Below are positions 10,642-21,330 of a stretch of 64,000 nt of DNA, in pieces. Both the position numbers and the translations under genes were made by a program. Each line of letters opens with the position of its first letter. Positions within the stretch are counted from its first letter, which is position 1. The stretch is from Nageia nagi. Taxonomy: Eukaryota; Pinophyta. The notes beneath the pieces were generated by a model. The model had not been told where the DNA came from, did no database searches, and saw only the letters and a program-made list of their open reading frames with translations. The stretch lies in assembly GCA_050084985.1 (NCBI GenBank), contig JBITNC010000001.1:137578001-137642000 (forward strand). The letters run 5' to 3'.

Positions 10642-11500
10642 CTCATAAGAAGCAAATTCCTTAGTAAGTTCATTGAAATTTATATCCCTTGAGATAAATA
10701 TTACTTTGGAAGAAGAAGAGTAGAGCCTGTAGATTCTATTGTGATTGTAATTTCCCATAAAGATGTATTTTTTAGATCTCTTGTCCAACTTATTTCTTTT
10801 CTCATAAATAATGAAGGAATAGGCATCAAAACCTCATTAAGTTTCTTTCTCATCCATGCCTCACATGGGTTTTTTCCTTCAACTACTTTCATAGGGAACC
10901 TATTCAAGGTGTAGATAGCAGTGATAACAACTTCATCCTATAAGAAACTATGGAGATTTCCTAATATGCACCTATTCATTTTCTAATTGGTTGTATTATT
11001 TTTGATATCAATACCATTTTATTAAGAGGTGTAAGGGATCATGAACTACCTCTTGATACTATATTTGGTATAATAATCATTGAACTCATTTCTATTATAT
11101 TTATCCCTATTATTAGATCTCAACATCTTAATTTTGAAGTCGATCTAATTTTCAAGTAAGGATTTAAAATCTTTGAACCTATTAAAGGTTTGATTCTTGC
11201 ACTTGAGTAGATAGCCAAATGTCATCCTATTGAAGTTGTTAATGAAGGTAATGATAAAAGATGATCCCCTATGAGACTTAATCTAAAATAGATCCATCAA
11301 ATATGAATGCACAAGATGTAGTGGTTGAGTTACCCTTATTGCCTCAACTTTCTCAAATTTTTGCCTATTCATCTTACTTAAGATGCACTTCTCATAAAGA
11401 TCAATTGTGGGTGATATTGAAGGTAAACCTTCTACAAGTTCTTAATTTTTTAGTACTTTAATACTTTTATGGTTAAGGTTTCCTAATTGATGGTACCAAT
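10642..11500 (-). pseudogene. Copia-B integrase relic
   Basis: On the minus strand the pre-integrase zinc part reads GLPSISPTIDLYEKC (about 11395-11440), with the same Y-E-K-C-I-L block as Copia-A. The core, with many stops, follows. The end (10701-10907) contains VEGKNPCEAWMRKKL, matching the G-K-T-P-F-E-A-W region that follows the integrase core in Copia. The last homologous codons correspond to ISRDVKFNE before LTR-2 cuts in at 10641. Not functional. Confidence 0.75.
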
Positions 11501-11514
11501 GATTTCCCCTAGAA
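11501..11514. repeat. Left copy of the LINE target-site duplication
   Basis: 'gatttcccctagaa', to be compared with 'gattgctcttagag' at 13345-13358: about 10 of 14 positions agree. Both fit the Copia-B sequence that should be continuous here, judged from Copia-A around 7255-7275. Confidence 0.55.
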
Positions 11515-13344
11515 GCACGAGTGCAACATAATAGAAGGTGCGAGTGTGACATAACAAAAGGGTAAGAATGGAGTAGCAAAAGTGCAAGAAAATTATTTTA
11601 GAAGCACAACAAGTTGATATTAAGAAAATTATAACTTAGAAAAGTTGTAATCTTATCAAAATGTAGCTGAACAATATTTGAAATGCTATGAACAAATTAA
11701 GATTGTGACCTGATCCAAAGCCCCCTAAGGATTAGAAAAGCATGTTGATGAAGAAAAAACCATTCATAGAGGAGGAAATTGAGATGATATTAGAGCCTAA
11801 ATTCTCTAATGATGAGGTTAGTATTTTGATTCCAAAAAGTATAACAAATAAGTAAGAGGAGGGGCTAAAATCAACCCTTATTGGTCACTTTATGCGGGTA
11901 TGAACCCCTGTAGATATGATTCAATGTTGGATGAAAGCAAGATGGAGTACAAAAGGATGGGAATCCCTAATTTCTCTTCCAAGAGAAACCTTGTTATTCA
12001 AATTTTAGTTTGATTAAGACCTAAAAAAAATGATAGAGATGGGTCCATGGTTTCTTGGGAAGAAAGGATTAGTCATCAAGCGATGGGAGAAAACTATCTC
12101 CTATGAAAGTGAAGATTTCAACCTCATTCCAACATGGGTATCACTACCCATACTTCACCCATCTTTTTGGCACCCATGTGTTATAGCTAGAATTGCAAAA
12201 GCAATTGGATCCTTTATCATAATTAAATAATCAATAATATTAAAACTTAAGTTTATAGATTCAAGAATTGTGATTAATTTAGATATTTATAAACTTATGA
12301 TGAATGATATAAAATTAGAAATAGAGGATGGAAGAGAATGGATGCAACTAATTTTATACAAAAATCTACCAATACAATGTGGAATTTGTAAGAGTTATGA
12401 GCACTATGCAAAGTATTGCCCAAAAAAGAAGAGGAAGGATGAAGAAAGAAGAGAAAAAGAAAAAAAATGAAAAGGAGTCTCAAGATAAACAAAAAGAGCA
12501 TGGGTGGAAATCAGTTTAGAAATTAAAAAATAGGAAAAATTATAAGAATACAGCTGAAATGTAGACAAAATGAATCACGTTAGAAAAATAGTCAACTTCA
12601 AAAGAAGTCCAATGGAAGAAATCAACCACAACATACCACTATGCAATGATATCAATTATATAAGGAATAAATAAAGGAGTAAAAAAATATAATATATATT
12701 TTTTAGAAGATGAGATAACAAATATGGAAGTTGTGGAAGGGGAAGATGGAGATACAATAAGAAGGGTGACCAAAAAATCAAGGAATGTAGATAGTCAAGC
12801 AACAACAACATGACAAAAAGAAGGCCAAGCTAGAATTCCATCAAGAAATATACTAAACTCTAGAAAAATAGCAAATGTTGGACAAATACATGTAGGGAGA
12901 CCATCCCTAGGAGACATTAGAGAGAAACTTATTGAATATGATATAATGAATGGAAAGCAACTAACTCTACATCAAATCAATAAATCTTAGCCAACCTTAG
13001 GGCTGAATAAAGGATTTCATGATTAGAATATTCCAGTAATAAAAAGGTAGTTGGGCTATATCTTAGTTGTGATTCAGATGTATTTTGACTACAGTTTGAT
13101 AATTTTCTATTAATACAATTTGTATAGTAGTTTGCATTAGGGCTACCAATAAGTTATAGCTAGGTAGCATTTGATCTTATTTTGTTAATAGTTTTTTTTT
13201 TTTATAAATTCTATTAGCTACCACTAGGTATAGCTGGGTAGTGGTTTCCTATTTTGGAAACCATTTTATGATCAATTTTTTTGGGGTCTAGACAAAACCC
13301 CTCACCGCTTTTGATAATATAATTTACCCTTATTATCAAAAAAA
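11515..13344 (+). mobile_element. LINE-type non-LTR element with ORF1 but no ORF2
   Basis: A 1.8-kb plus-strand insertion that splits Copia-B. It carries an ORF1 relic. It ends with the phrase 'gataatataatttaccct', a 'ttatc' motif and a run of seven A (13338-13344), typical of plant LINE tails. No reverse transcriptase or endonuclease motif lies between ORF1 and the tail, so it was either internally deleted or mobilised in trans. The flanking 13-14 bp degenerate duplication supports target-primed insertion. Confidence 0.7.
11700..12470 (+). pseudogene. LINE ORF1 relic (DUF4283-like region plus CCHC knuckle)
   Basis: ORF1 proteins of plant LINEs bind RNA. The relic shows, in order, FMRV.TPVDMIQCWMKA, a lipid-like LPRETLLFKF segment, and the conserved GPWFLGKKGLVIKRW. 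These are followed by W-V-S-L-P and an FWHPCVIARIAKAIG block, together typical of the DUF4283-type region. It ends with a CCHC zinc knuckle, C-G-I-C-x4-H-x4-C (about 12379-12421), and a Lys/Glu-rich tail. A stop at 12228-12230 and other stops upstream break it. The zinc knuckle and the G-P-W-F motif make the family call fairly safe. Confidence 0.75.
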
Positions 13345-13358
13345 GATTGCTCTTAGAG
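13345..13358. repeat. Right copy of the LINE target-site duplication
   Basis: 'gattgctcttagag' directly after the A-run. See the left copy at 11501-11514. Confidence 0.55.
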
Positions 13359-13880
13359 AAAATATTCATAGCAAAGCACATATTTGTTGCCACTTGATTC
13401 ATAATTTAGAGATCATTATTCACTAATCCTTTTACTAAAATGGCAAGTCCTTTCTTAATGCACCATGAGTGTGAGTTGAACACGAATGAGTATCCTTTCC
13501 TTGCAAATTGAATTATGAAAAGAAGGTTCATATTGATTTTAGGCACATAGAGCTTATTTTCAAGAACCTTTCCATGCAACAACATACTCCAAATCCCATA
13601 GAATTCAAGGATTGAATAATTACATATCACAACTGCATCCTTTCTATACTTATAATTTTTTTAAACTTATTCTTTTTAAAATACATATGATTCATGCACT
13701 TAGAGTCAACAATCCAATCATTTGAGAAGGTGTGACACTTGGAGTAAAGATCACAAATAAAAGTAGATTTATTCTTCTTCTTTTTTTCTTTGAATTTATT
13801 TGATTTTTTAGTTCCTTTACCACCCTATCCTTTCTTTTTATTGTATCAATATAATTCTTTATGACCATATATACCACATA
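13345..13880 (-). pseudogene. Copia-B gag zinc region and protease relic
   Basis: On the minus strand a remnant of the zinc knuckle, LCGIYGHKELY (about 13835-13870), is followed by a Lys-rich linker and the protease start WIVDSKCMNHM (about 13680-13715). The active-site D-S-G is changed to D-S-K. The conserved LYVPKINMNLL and RKGYSFVF core follows at 13406-13630. Compared with Copia-A, most of gag is missing: the leader joins almost directly to the knuckle. It cannot be active. Confidence 0.75.
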
Positions 13881-16578
13881 AATTATTATCTTGATTAGGT
13901 TTCAAGTTGTTCTCTTAGGTTATCAAGATAATCTCTAAATGGATGTACGGATATGTGGTATCAATACACACATGCTTAAAACCAACATAGAACTTAGGGG
14001 TAATTAAGAAGTACAAACTTTACACCATTTGGATCGACATACTAAAGGCTCTAGTATGCCTTTTCCTCCCCTTGAGGCTCCCCAAACAAGTTATGTTGTA
14101 GAATAAACACACATATGTGTCTATTTTAGGGGGTGATTTTTAATATTTTCGATTTGCAAGATATGAAAAGGTGCAAAAATAATGCAAAAATAAAATTACA
14201 ACATCCATTCACTTAAAACCTTAAAGTCCAATCGGTTTTGTTCATAATCACAAGAGGATGTTTTTACAAGTGCGAGAGAGATAAAAATTGCACAAGTTCA
14301 CTATTTTTACAAAAAATTAAATCAAGGTGTCCCCCTATTTTTTCTAAAACATTCATTTTAGCAAAAAATTTCCTCCTTTGATTTTTAAGTTAAGGCAAAA
14401 AATTCCATGCTTAAAAAATACACTTACTAAGATTCCCCCTTGTTAATTTTTGAGAAAGAGAAAAAAATTCTAAGTACTTAAAATTTTCTCTTTATAATAA
14501 TACTTTTTCAACTAATTTGCTCAAAAATTAATACCTTTTTTCAAGGTTTCTCCCCTTAATTTATGGAAAAATAATATTGCATCTTGCTTAAAAAATTACA
14601 CCATGCTTAAATTTCCTTTTTAATTTATAAGTAAAAATACTTCAAAAATTCACCCCTTTAGAAAGAATTAACTTTCCTTTATAAAACATTTCTCCCTTAA
14701 AATTAACTCTCATAGAAAAAAATATTCATGAGGAACTTCCATAGAAAAAAATTAGAATCCCCCTTATTTAAAAAAAAAACTTAGAATCCCCCTTAAATTT
14801 TTTCTTAGAATTATACCCCCTTAATAAAAATTAACCATTTTAGAATAACTCCCTCCATTTTAAATAACTTATGAAATTTAACTATTATCGTCCTCTCATT
14901 TTTTAATAATAAGCTTTTGAAAAATAAATAACTCTCCATTTTTTTTAAATACACCAAAAATATATATAAAAGAGCTCTCTAATTTTAAAATATTATAAAT
15001 TTGTAAAAGTAAACTTAAAAGAAGGTATATTCACTTAAATATTGATAAGTCCTTTTTCACAAGGCTTGCAAGTGTGCAATAAATGCACTATCAAAGAGCA
15101 TCTTCCTTCTTTTACTCGTCAATTCCATCCATCTCAATAAGGGAGTAGAAATAATTTCATTATAGAGGAAAAATAAATATTTCCTAAAAAAATGCATTTG
15201 AAACCTAACATCATCAAAATTTATACATTCAATAATGTATTATAACAAACTTGTATAAAAAATAATTGAATAAGGGGAGGGGGGCACATGGGTAGAAAGG
15301 GGAGGTGCAGAAAGGAGTGCATAGGGGAATCATAAGAGGGAAAGCATGAGTATGGGGAAGGCGTGTAAAGTGGGCCACATGGAAAGTAGGGAAGGGGGAC
15401 TAGTGAGTGGGGGGCATGGGAGAGGAGGGAGGTATCGTAAAGCAGGTGGGGGGCAGGCAGGTGAAGTGGAATAAGAGATTAGGAGGTGGAGGGGACCATC
15501 GTAGTGAATTAGTGTAGGGAAGGAAAGGGCATAAGGGGTTGCATTAAGGAGAGTTAAGGAGAAGCACTAAAAAGGGTAGGGTGATGGAGGTGGGGGTTGC
15601 ATGGTGGTAGGGTAGGGGGTTTGTTGGGCCACCAAGGAGAAGGGCAAGGGGGGATGCATGTGTCAAGATAACAAGATAAGGGGGGTCTGTTAGACTAGCA
15701 AGTGGAATGCATGATGTTAGGCTAATGGGATGAGGAGGGTGATTAGATTGACGAATGGTAGTGGTAGGCAATGCTAGGATGGCACATTGCTTATATGAGG
15801 AGGCTTGATAGGGGGACCACCCTTTTCTTTCTTTGAATTTTCATTTACATTATAAACAAATGAATATAATGTAAATATTATACTTTTTTTAACTGTATAT
15901 TATATATTTATTTGTAATACATTGTACTTCAATACATAAATATTTAATTTATTTACAAATACATAACTCTTGTATAACTTTTATAGTAAATAATATGTAT
16001 GGCTACCTAGGGACTCCCTTTTTTATTAATAATATATATCTCTTTTTTAAAGAAAAAAATTCATAATGCATATTAACGTATGTTTTGCATAATGATTTTT
16101 TAAAAAAGCATACCTTTTTTTGTATAGTGTAAAATATTTGAACTAATTTTAAAATAAAAAAGTTAATAATAAATATATAATATATTATAATACAAAAGAT
16201 GATATTCAAAAAATAAGGTGTGTAAAAAATATTTATAGCAAATACTAAGCAAAAAAAATTAAAAATTTACGAACAAAAGATATTAGATTTTAGCATAGTT
16301 AATCTAATATGAAACATGTTAGTAAAATTACATAATAATAATATATTGCTACTTATTAAGCAAATTTACAAAAAAAAATTGCTACTAACATGTTACCAAA
16401 TAAATGTTAGTATCATTGAAATAATCCCAAAACAATGAAAGAGAGAGAGGTTATACCTTAGCCTTGATTTTACCTCATCAATGAAGTAGTAAGCCAAGCC
16501 TCCAAATGTGGAAGAAGGAGTAGGAATGATCTTCAAATTATTGAAGAGGAGTCTTCAAGGATGGCTCTAGATAACAAT
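13881..16578 (-). other. Copia-B 5' leader
   Basis: Long untranslated leader between the LTR-3 primer site and the gag remnant. It contains no convincing coding frame. 13890-14110 aligns with Copia-A 5340-5560. 14150-15250 is AT-rich with many 'cccctta' phrases. 15268-15800 is a G-rich island. The part next to LTR-3 aligns with the leaders beside LTR-1 and LTR-2, and a degraded primer site lies at about 16560-16578. Confidence 0.6.
15268..15800. repeat. G/purine-rich low-complexity island
   Basis: About 500 bp where the plus strand is mostly G and A, with many GGGG runs, in a window that is otherwise AT-rich. 15274-15302 has four G-runs of three or more separated by 1, 5 and 6 bases, the simple G-quadruplex pattern. 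Open frames across the C-rich complement (for example 15544-15771 minus) are low-complexity and not gene-like. Confidence 0.7.
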
Positions 16579-17145
16579 TGAGAGGAATAAGCTTATATAA
16601 CTAAACTCCTATTCTACCAAGATCACATGAAAGTTTTCTCAAATATCATCACAATAACATAAACAAGATAGTCAATCTCACAAAGTTGACACCAATATAA
16701 AGTGGTTTTTCCAACCATGGGAGTACATCCACTAATCTAAGAGCTTATTCTCAAATAGCACTCTCTTACAATAAATCACTTTCTCACTTCTTCAACAACC
16801 TATACAAGAGCATGACTTTGATACAAACTTGAGTGAGTAATCTCAATGAGAAGACCCTTTATTTATAGGACAAAATCCTCACTTGGAACATCCTTTTAAC
16901 TAGTATATAATGTCATGACATGCATCATCATTTTACCTAAGGGGCATGTTCATGAGATGGAGTGTAGGACAAGTTACACTATCATATTCAAAAATACTTA
17001 AAAAGGTATCTAAGCATACTTTTTTAAGTATTAGTAAATTTACATTATCATATTCACTAAATACTTAAGGTATCTATGGATACCTTTAAGTATTAAGTGA
17101 ATTACATGAAGATACCTTACAATAATGCATTATACATTCCAACTT
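16579..17145 (-). repeat. LTR-3, 5' LTR of Copia-B
   Basis: A 567-bp minus-strand LTR with its TATA box at 16861-16868. It is longer than its relatives because a segment of about 64 bp is tandemly duplicated (about 16974-17103). That doubles the LTR hairpin: one copy at about 16991-17032 and one at about 17053-17102. Inside lies a primer site in poor condition (TTGTTATCTAGAGCC on the minus strand). Confidence 0.8.
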
Positions 17146-17708
17146 CAACAATAAAAAAAAGAAAATTAACAACTAGTAATAATAAATAATAATTCAATGA
17201 ATAATAACAATATAGATGATTCATATCATGTGATTCAAAATGTTGATCCATTATTATCCTAAATACCTATTGTTACAAAAATATTTATAAATAAGAATAA
17301 TGATCATATTTTTGTTTCAACAAAAAATGTTGACGATTTTGGTACTAATAGGATACCAATGCATGATTTGAAATCGATACTTACAAAGCCTTTGCAAAAG
17401 TATATATTATATGAAGATATTCTAACTCCACAAAATAACCCTCTTAAAGGTACTGACAATAAAAAGATGCCCAACATACTTAGCAAGTTGATAGAGGTAA
17501 ATAAAAGGAAAATGAGGTACCAAAAGTAAAAAGTGCATTAGATGTTTACAAATCACCAGATCAATAATGAATTAAGGTAATACCTAGGATAGACTACATA
17601 GGAGTATCATATTTGAATTGAGGAAATTATATATATATATATAATTTCCTCAATTCAAATATATCCTAGGTTATATATATAAGGAAGAACAAAGAATAAA
17701 GAGAATAA
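17146..17708. other. AT-rich stretch, possible upstream region of the next gag relic
   Basis: No gene recognised. A short Asn/Lys/Ile-rich frame is visible but not informative. A perfect palindrome lies at 17609-17662. 'ttcttggtattaaagtac' at about 17711 resembles a worn primer binding site, but I could not find a matching LTR. Confidence 0.4.
17609..17662. repeat. 54-bp perfect palindrome
   Basis: The left 27 bases are the exact reverse complement of the right 27, with an (AT)n centre. Flanking 'cctaggata' (17583-17591) and 'tatcctagg' (17662-17670) extend the symmetry with a loop-out on the left. Confidence 0.9.
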
Positions 17709-18850
17709 GTTCTTTCTTGGTATTAAAGTACAAAGAGTTAAGACATACAAGAAAAGATGACTACAATAACTAGTATGATTCAATAATAAATTCAAAAAAA
17801 GAAAAAGATTCAAAAATGATTACAACAATCTTCCTAATCATCAAATACATCACAACAACCAAATAGAGAAGTTATAACAACATTATCGAAGCTACAAAAT
17901 GATAACAAGGAATTAAAGGATAAGTTATCAACAACAACTTACAATGATCTTCCAACATTGAGAAAACCATTATGAGAGAGGATCGAAAACAAAATTTGGA
18001 CAAGTAAAAAAGGAATAAAATTTGACAAATTTGATGGCTCACAAGATCCCCAAATACATATATGAAATATCAAAATGATATAATAGAATATATAAATAAT
18101 CATGATATGCTAGCTAAATGATTTTCATAAAGTTTAAGAAATGAAGCATTACAATTGTATTATTCTTTTCCTTCATAGTGTATTGAGAGATATAAATCTT
18201 TGATTTATCAAATTTTAGAGTAATTCAAGTGTAGTATCAAAATAAAAGTGAAATTTAAAGATTTATGCAACTATGAGAAAAAGAAAGAACATAATCTTTA
18301 TGACTTTGTGAAAGTATGGAAAAAGATGAAAAATAAAATATTTAGTAAGGAAGATCCATTAAAAGGTAATTTCAAGAGTTCAATATTATCACATTACAAA
18401 TTAGAAGCTATCAGTTATGAACATGAACCTTTAAACAAAATAATCGATAAATTATTAAGAAAGCAAACATGTATAATTCCATGAAAAGAGGACAAAAAAG
18501 GATATTTAAAGAAAATGAAAGAAGCACAAGAAGTACATAAAGTAACAAAAATTCAAAAAATAGCTAAGGTAGATCATCAAAGAAGAAATGAACAATAAAA
18601 ACCTAAAATAGGTACACAAAAAGTTTTAAAATACATAGATGAGGTATTGGATATATTCATTGAATAAGATATCCTAAAATTACCTCTAATCCAAAATCAT
18701 GTATTTTCAAGTGGAGTTCTAAAATGATATATATTTGAAGACTTTTGCTATTATCACAAATCATACAATGGTAAATTACAAAAAATAAAGAGATGTTATA
18801 CAAGATTTGATTGATAAAAAATAAATAAATTATGGGGATGAAAAACAATA
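17709..18850 (+). pseudogene. Gypsy-type gag relic
   Basis: This resembles the retrotransposon gag region of plant Gypsy elements of the Tat/Athila kind. The pattern F-D-K-F-D-G-S-Q-D-P-Q-I-H-I (about 18015-18060) is followed by a helical segment with D-M-L-A-K and an open stretch at 18248-18484. Near the end comes FCYYHKSYNGKLQKIKRCY (about 18745-18805), which fits the C-x2-H-x3-G-H-x4-C knuckle in decayed form. Stops are frequent in the first half. The relic at 42270-44450 has the same layout. No pol was found downstream. Confidence 0.6.
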
Positions 18851-20277
18851 AAAACCAAGAAATGAAATAATAGGAGCAATACACCCTCATAATAAAAGGC
18901 TAAAAACATTCAACAATTAGGAAGTACAACCTCAAGTAATAATTAAAGTAGTTGAAAAATACAAAAAATTAAGAACTCACTTTGATAAACATTTCATACC
19001 ATCTAAGAATAAATAAAAAATTATCTAAACAAAATGGTGATATAGAAAGCAATATTAGATCATAAATTTTAGTAAAAAAATTAAACTAGCTATTGCAACA
19101 TTGTGCAATGGGTACACAATAGATTAATAATTGTGCTCTTTGATTTTAAGTTTTATTTTTTTATTAAAAGAGATAACATAATCAAAATATTTAATTAATA
19201 AATAAATAATTTTCCAACAAGTCATTCAAAAATTCAATTATTTTCTAATAGGGAAATAAAAATTAGGTACCTTGGAAGTGGTTAAGTTGAAATCTTTGTC
19301 TTGGACATCATTTTCTCTTTCCTCGACTTGATCTCTTCATCCTCAATAATTTCCCCCTCCTCTTCATCTATAGAAACCCTTATGGTAGGTCAGCATAAGA
19401 GGTTGCTCTTCCATGAGACTCGCCAACTTTTTGGAGTTATGGGGTTGCCCAATGATAGTGCAACAACTTATCTCCAAAATGCACACAACCAATACTATAC
19501 TCTAAGATATCTTAAAAAATAAGAAAATAGAAACTAGAAAAGAAAAATTTTGAGAGAAAGAGGAACCCTGCTACTAGTATTCTACTCTTATGTAGCCAAT
19601 TTAGCAAGCGGATAGGAGGCGAGATGATGGGAGTTGAGATTGGAAATGGTAAGAGGAATAATCTATGTAAAAGTGATGCGGTACAATAGTTAATATGTTG
19701 ATGGTGATGGCTAGAGGAGCGCCTTATTGGCAAGGGTATTTTTTATGCCTCATTGATTTTATTGTCAGTGTAGAAGTGGAAACCATCATGTTGTTTTGCA
19801 ATTTAATTATTGAGGGTAGCTATGTGGCATCTCATCCAATTTGCACTTGATGCATTCTAAGGTTCTAATGCCCAAAAAGTGACTGATAGTAGTATTAATT
19901 ATGAATTGAAATTAACAAACCTGGACTGCATGTATGACTTTTGCATTGCTCACTCCCTTCACTAATCCTAATAAAGCTAAGAGTAAAGTACACATCATAG
20001 TTGTTCTACTCTCTTTATGCCAAAGTACCTTGTTACTTGTAAGCCCACTAAAATAATTTATTGTTAGCTAAATGTTCTCTATTTACTTCAAATATTTCTC
20101 CTTTCATTTTTACAATTCACGTGTTTCCTTCTCCAACTCTTTACTCTACAATTGTAGATAATTCCTAAAAATGATGTCAACAATCAACAATATTGTATAT
20201 TCGTACAAATATTTAATAAAATACTTTTTTAAAAAATGAAATGATAGAATGATGAAATCAATTTGCATTAATTTTCA
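18851..20277. other. No recognisable gene
   Basis: AT-rich up to about 19260, then somewhat more balanced. A 73-codon plus-strand frame at 19301-19522 with a Ser-rich start and a 73-codon minus-strand frame beside it match nothing I know and show no supporting context. The last part may be the 3' flank of the PPR relic that ends at 20278. Confidence 0.35.
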
Positions 20278-21330
20278 TCACCATTAATCCTCATAAGAAC
20301 ATTCTCCGTGTTTGAAATGATGAAATCGATTTGCATTCCTTATAGCAATATTCCTAGGGATAAACTTGGTTGCAGAACTGTAGTCATCTCATAATTGAAG
20401 GTTCTTCACAACCTTAATAATGTTTCTAGTGGATTCTTTAATAACTTGAATGTAATTTCCAACTTTTCAAAGTAATTCTTTATCTTTAGCTTCCATATTA
20501 TTCAATGCAGGTGTTGTATTAGGAAAATAATCTGCTACCTTCATCTTACTCGATAGTTTCTTATATTCTATGTTCAATCTATCTCCTATAAGAAAAGGCA
20601 TGAATACTTTGTTAACTTCAATCCAAATACATTCGAGAGTCTTCTTATTTCCTCTATCTTTTATTAATATCCTTACTTAAAACATCATCTTTGTTGCCCA
20701 CTTTACTAGAAATATTTGAAAGGAGAACATATGATGGAGTATATTTAGTCTAAAAAAAATAATTATTGCCACATAATCCCCAATTCTACATTCATAAGTG
20801 GTGTACATGTACCAAGAAAACATCATGAGGGATGTCTCCACCTTCTAGAATTCCCATCATGGTGCACGCTGGAAGGATACAACATAGGTTGCACAGTTGG
20901 GATTTACTCTTGAAAATTGTACCTACCTAAAAGTCTCTCATGTTATCCATATTTTGTGATTTCTATGCATCGTGAGGTTGTAACTATCACATGCATCTTG
21001 TCAAATAAATCACATGCATTCTCTACGTTTCACATTTTGTGTACACATCTACTAGTGTATTCACCATTACAACATCTAGTTAACTTTTAGAGATCCTTTG
21101 GAGTGGGCTTTGATGGTGTTGGTAAAGGTGGACAGATCTAAGAGATTCTCCAAAAAACTTGAGCATAATGCCAACTTTCCATGTTGTTGGTAGAATATCC
21201 ATCCTCAACCCCCATATAACGCTAATAGATACACAATGTAATAAATTGATGCTCCAAGAATTTCCATCATTAGATATGGTCCAAAAATAATTGACAATCA
21301 TTGATGCAACATTATGCATTCTCCCTCTCT
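20278..21330 (-). pseudogene. PPR-DYW protein relic
   Basis: PPR-DYW proteins edit RNA in plant organelles. This decayed copy keeps several signposts on the minus strand. These are DVVMVNTLVDVYTKC of a PPR motif (about 21020-21075), an A-C-x-x-x-G block, and SYVLLSNISSKVGNKDDV of the E motif (about 20680-20735). Further on come CIWIEVNKVFMPFLIGDR of E+ (about 20590-20645) and the DYW end: VVKNLQL, SATKFI and NRFHHFKHGECSY (about 20293-20360). The last residues read E-D-stop-W-stop, a broken C-G-D-Y-W. At least one frameshift (about 20650) and several stops show it is dead. The HxE zinc site is not recognisable. Confidence 0.85.

Larger units (their letters stand above)
10642..17145 (-). mobile_element. 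Copia-B: older minus-strand Copia copy, 3' truncated, hit by a LINE
   Basis: Read on the minus strand: LTR-3 (17145-16579), leader (16578-13881), truncated gag zinc region, protease (13880-13345), integrase (11500-10642). The LINE (11515-13344) interrupts the protease-integrase junction. The RT, RNase H and 3' LTR are missing because the copy stops at the outer edge of LTR-2. Its products align with those of Copia-A, so it is the same family. Confidence 0.8.

Noticed and set aside
12295-12501. Phe/Leu-rich minus-strand frame
   Set aside because: It is the antisense shadow of the LINE ORF1 zinc knuckle and Lys-rich tail.
15544-15771. Pro/Leu/Thr-rich minus-strand frame
   Set aside because: It is a low-complexity translation of the G-rich island, without a start context or family.
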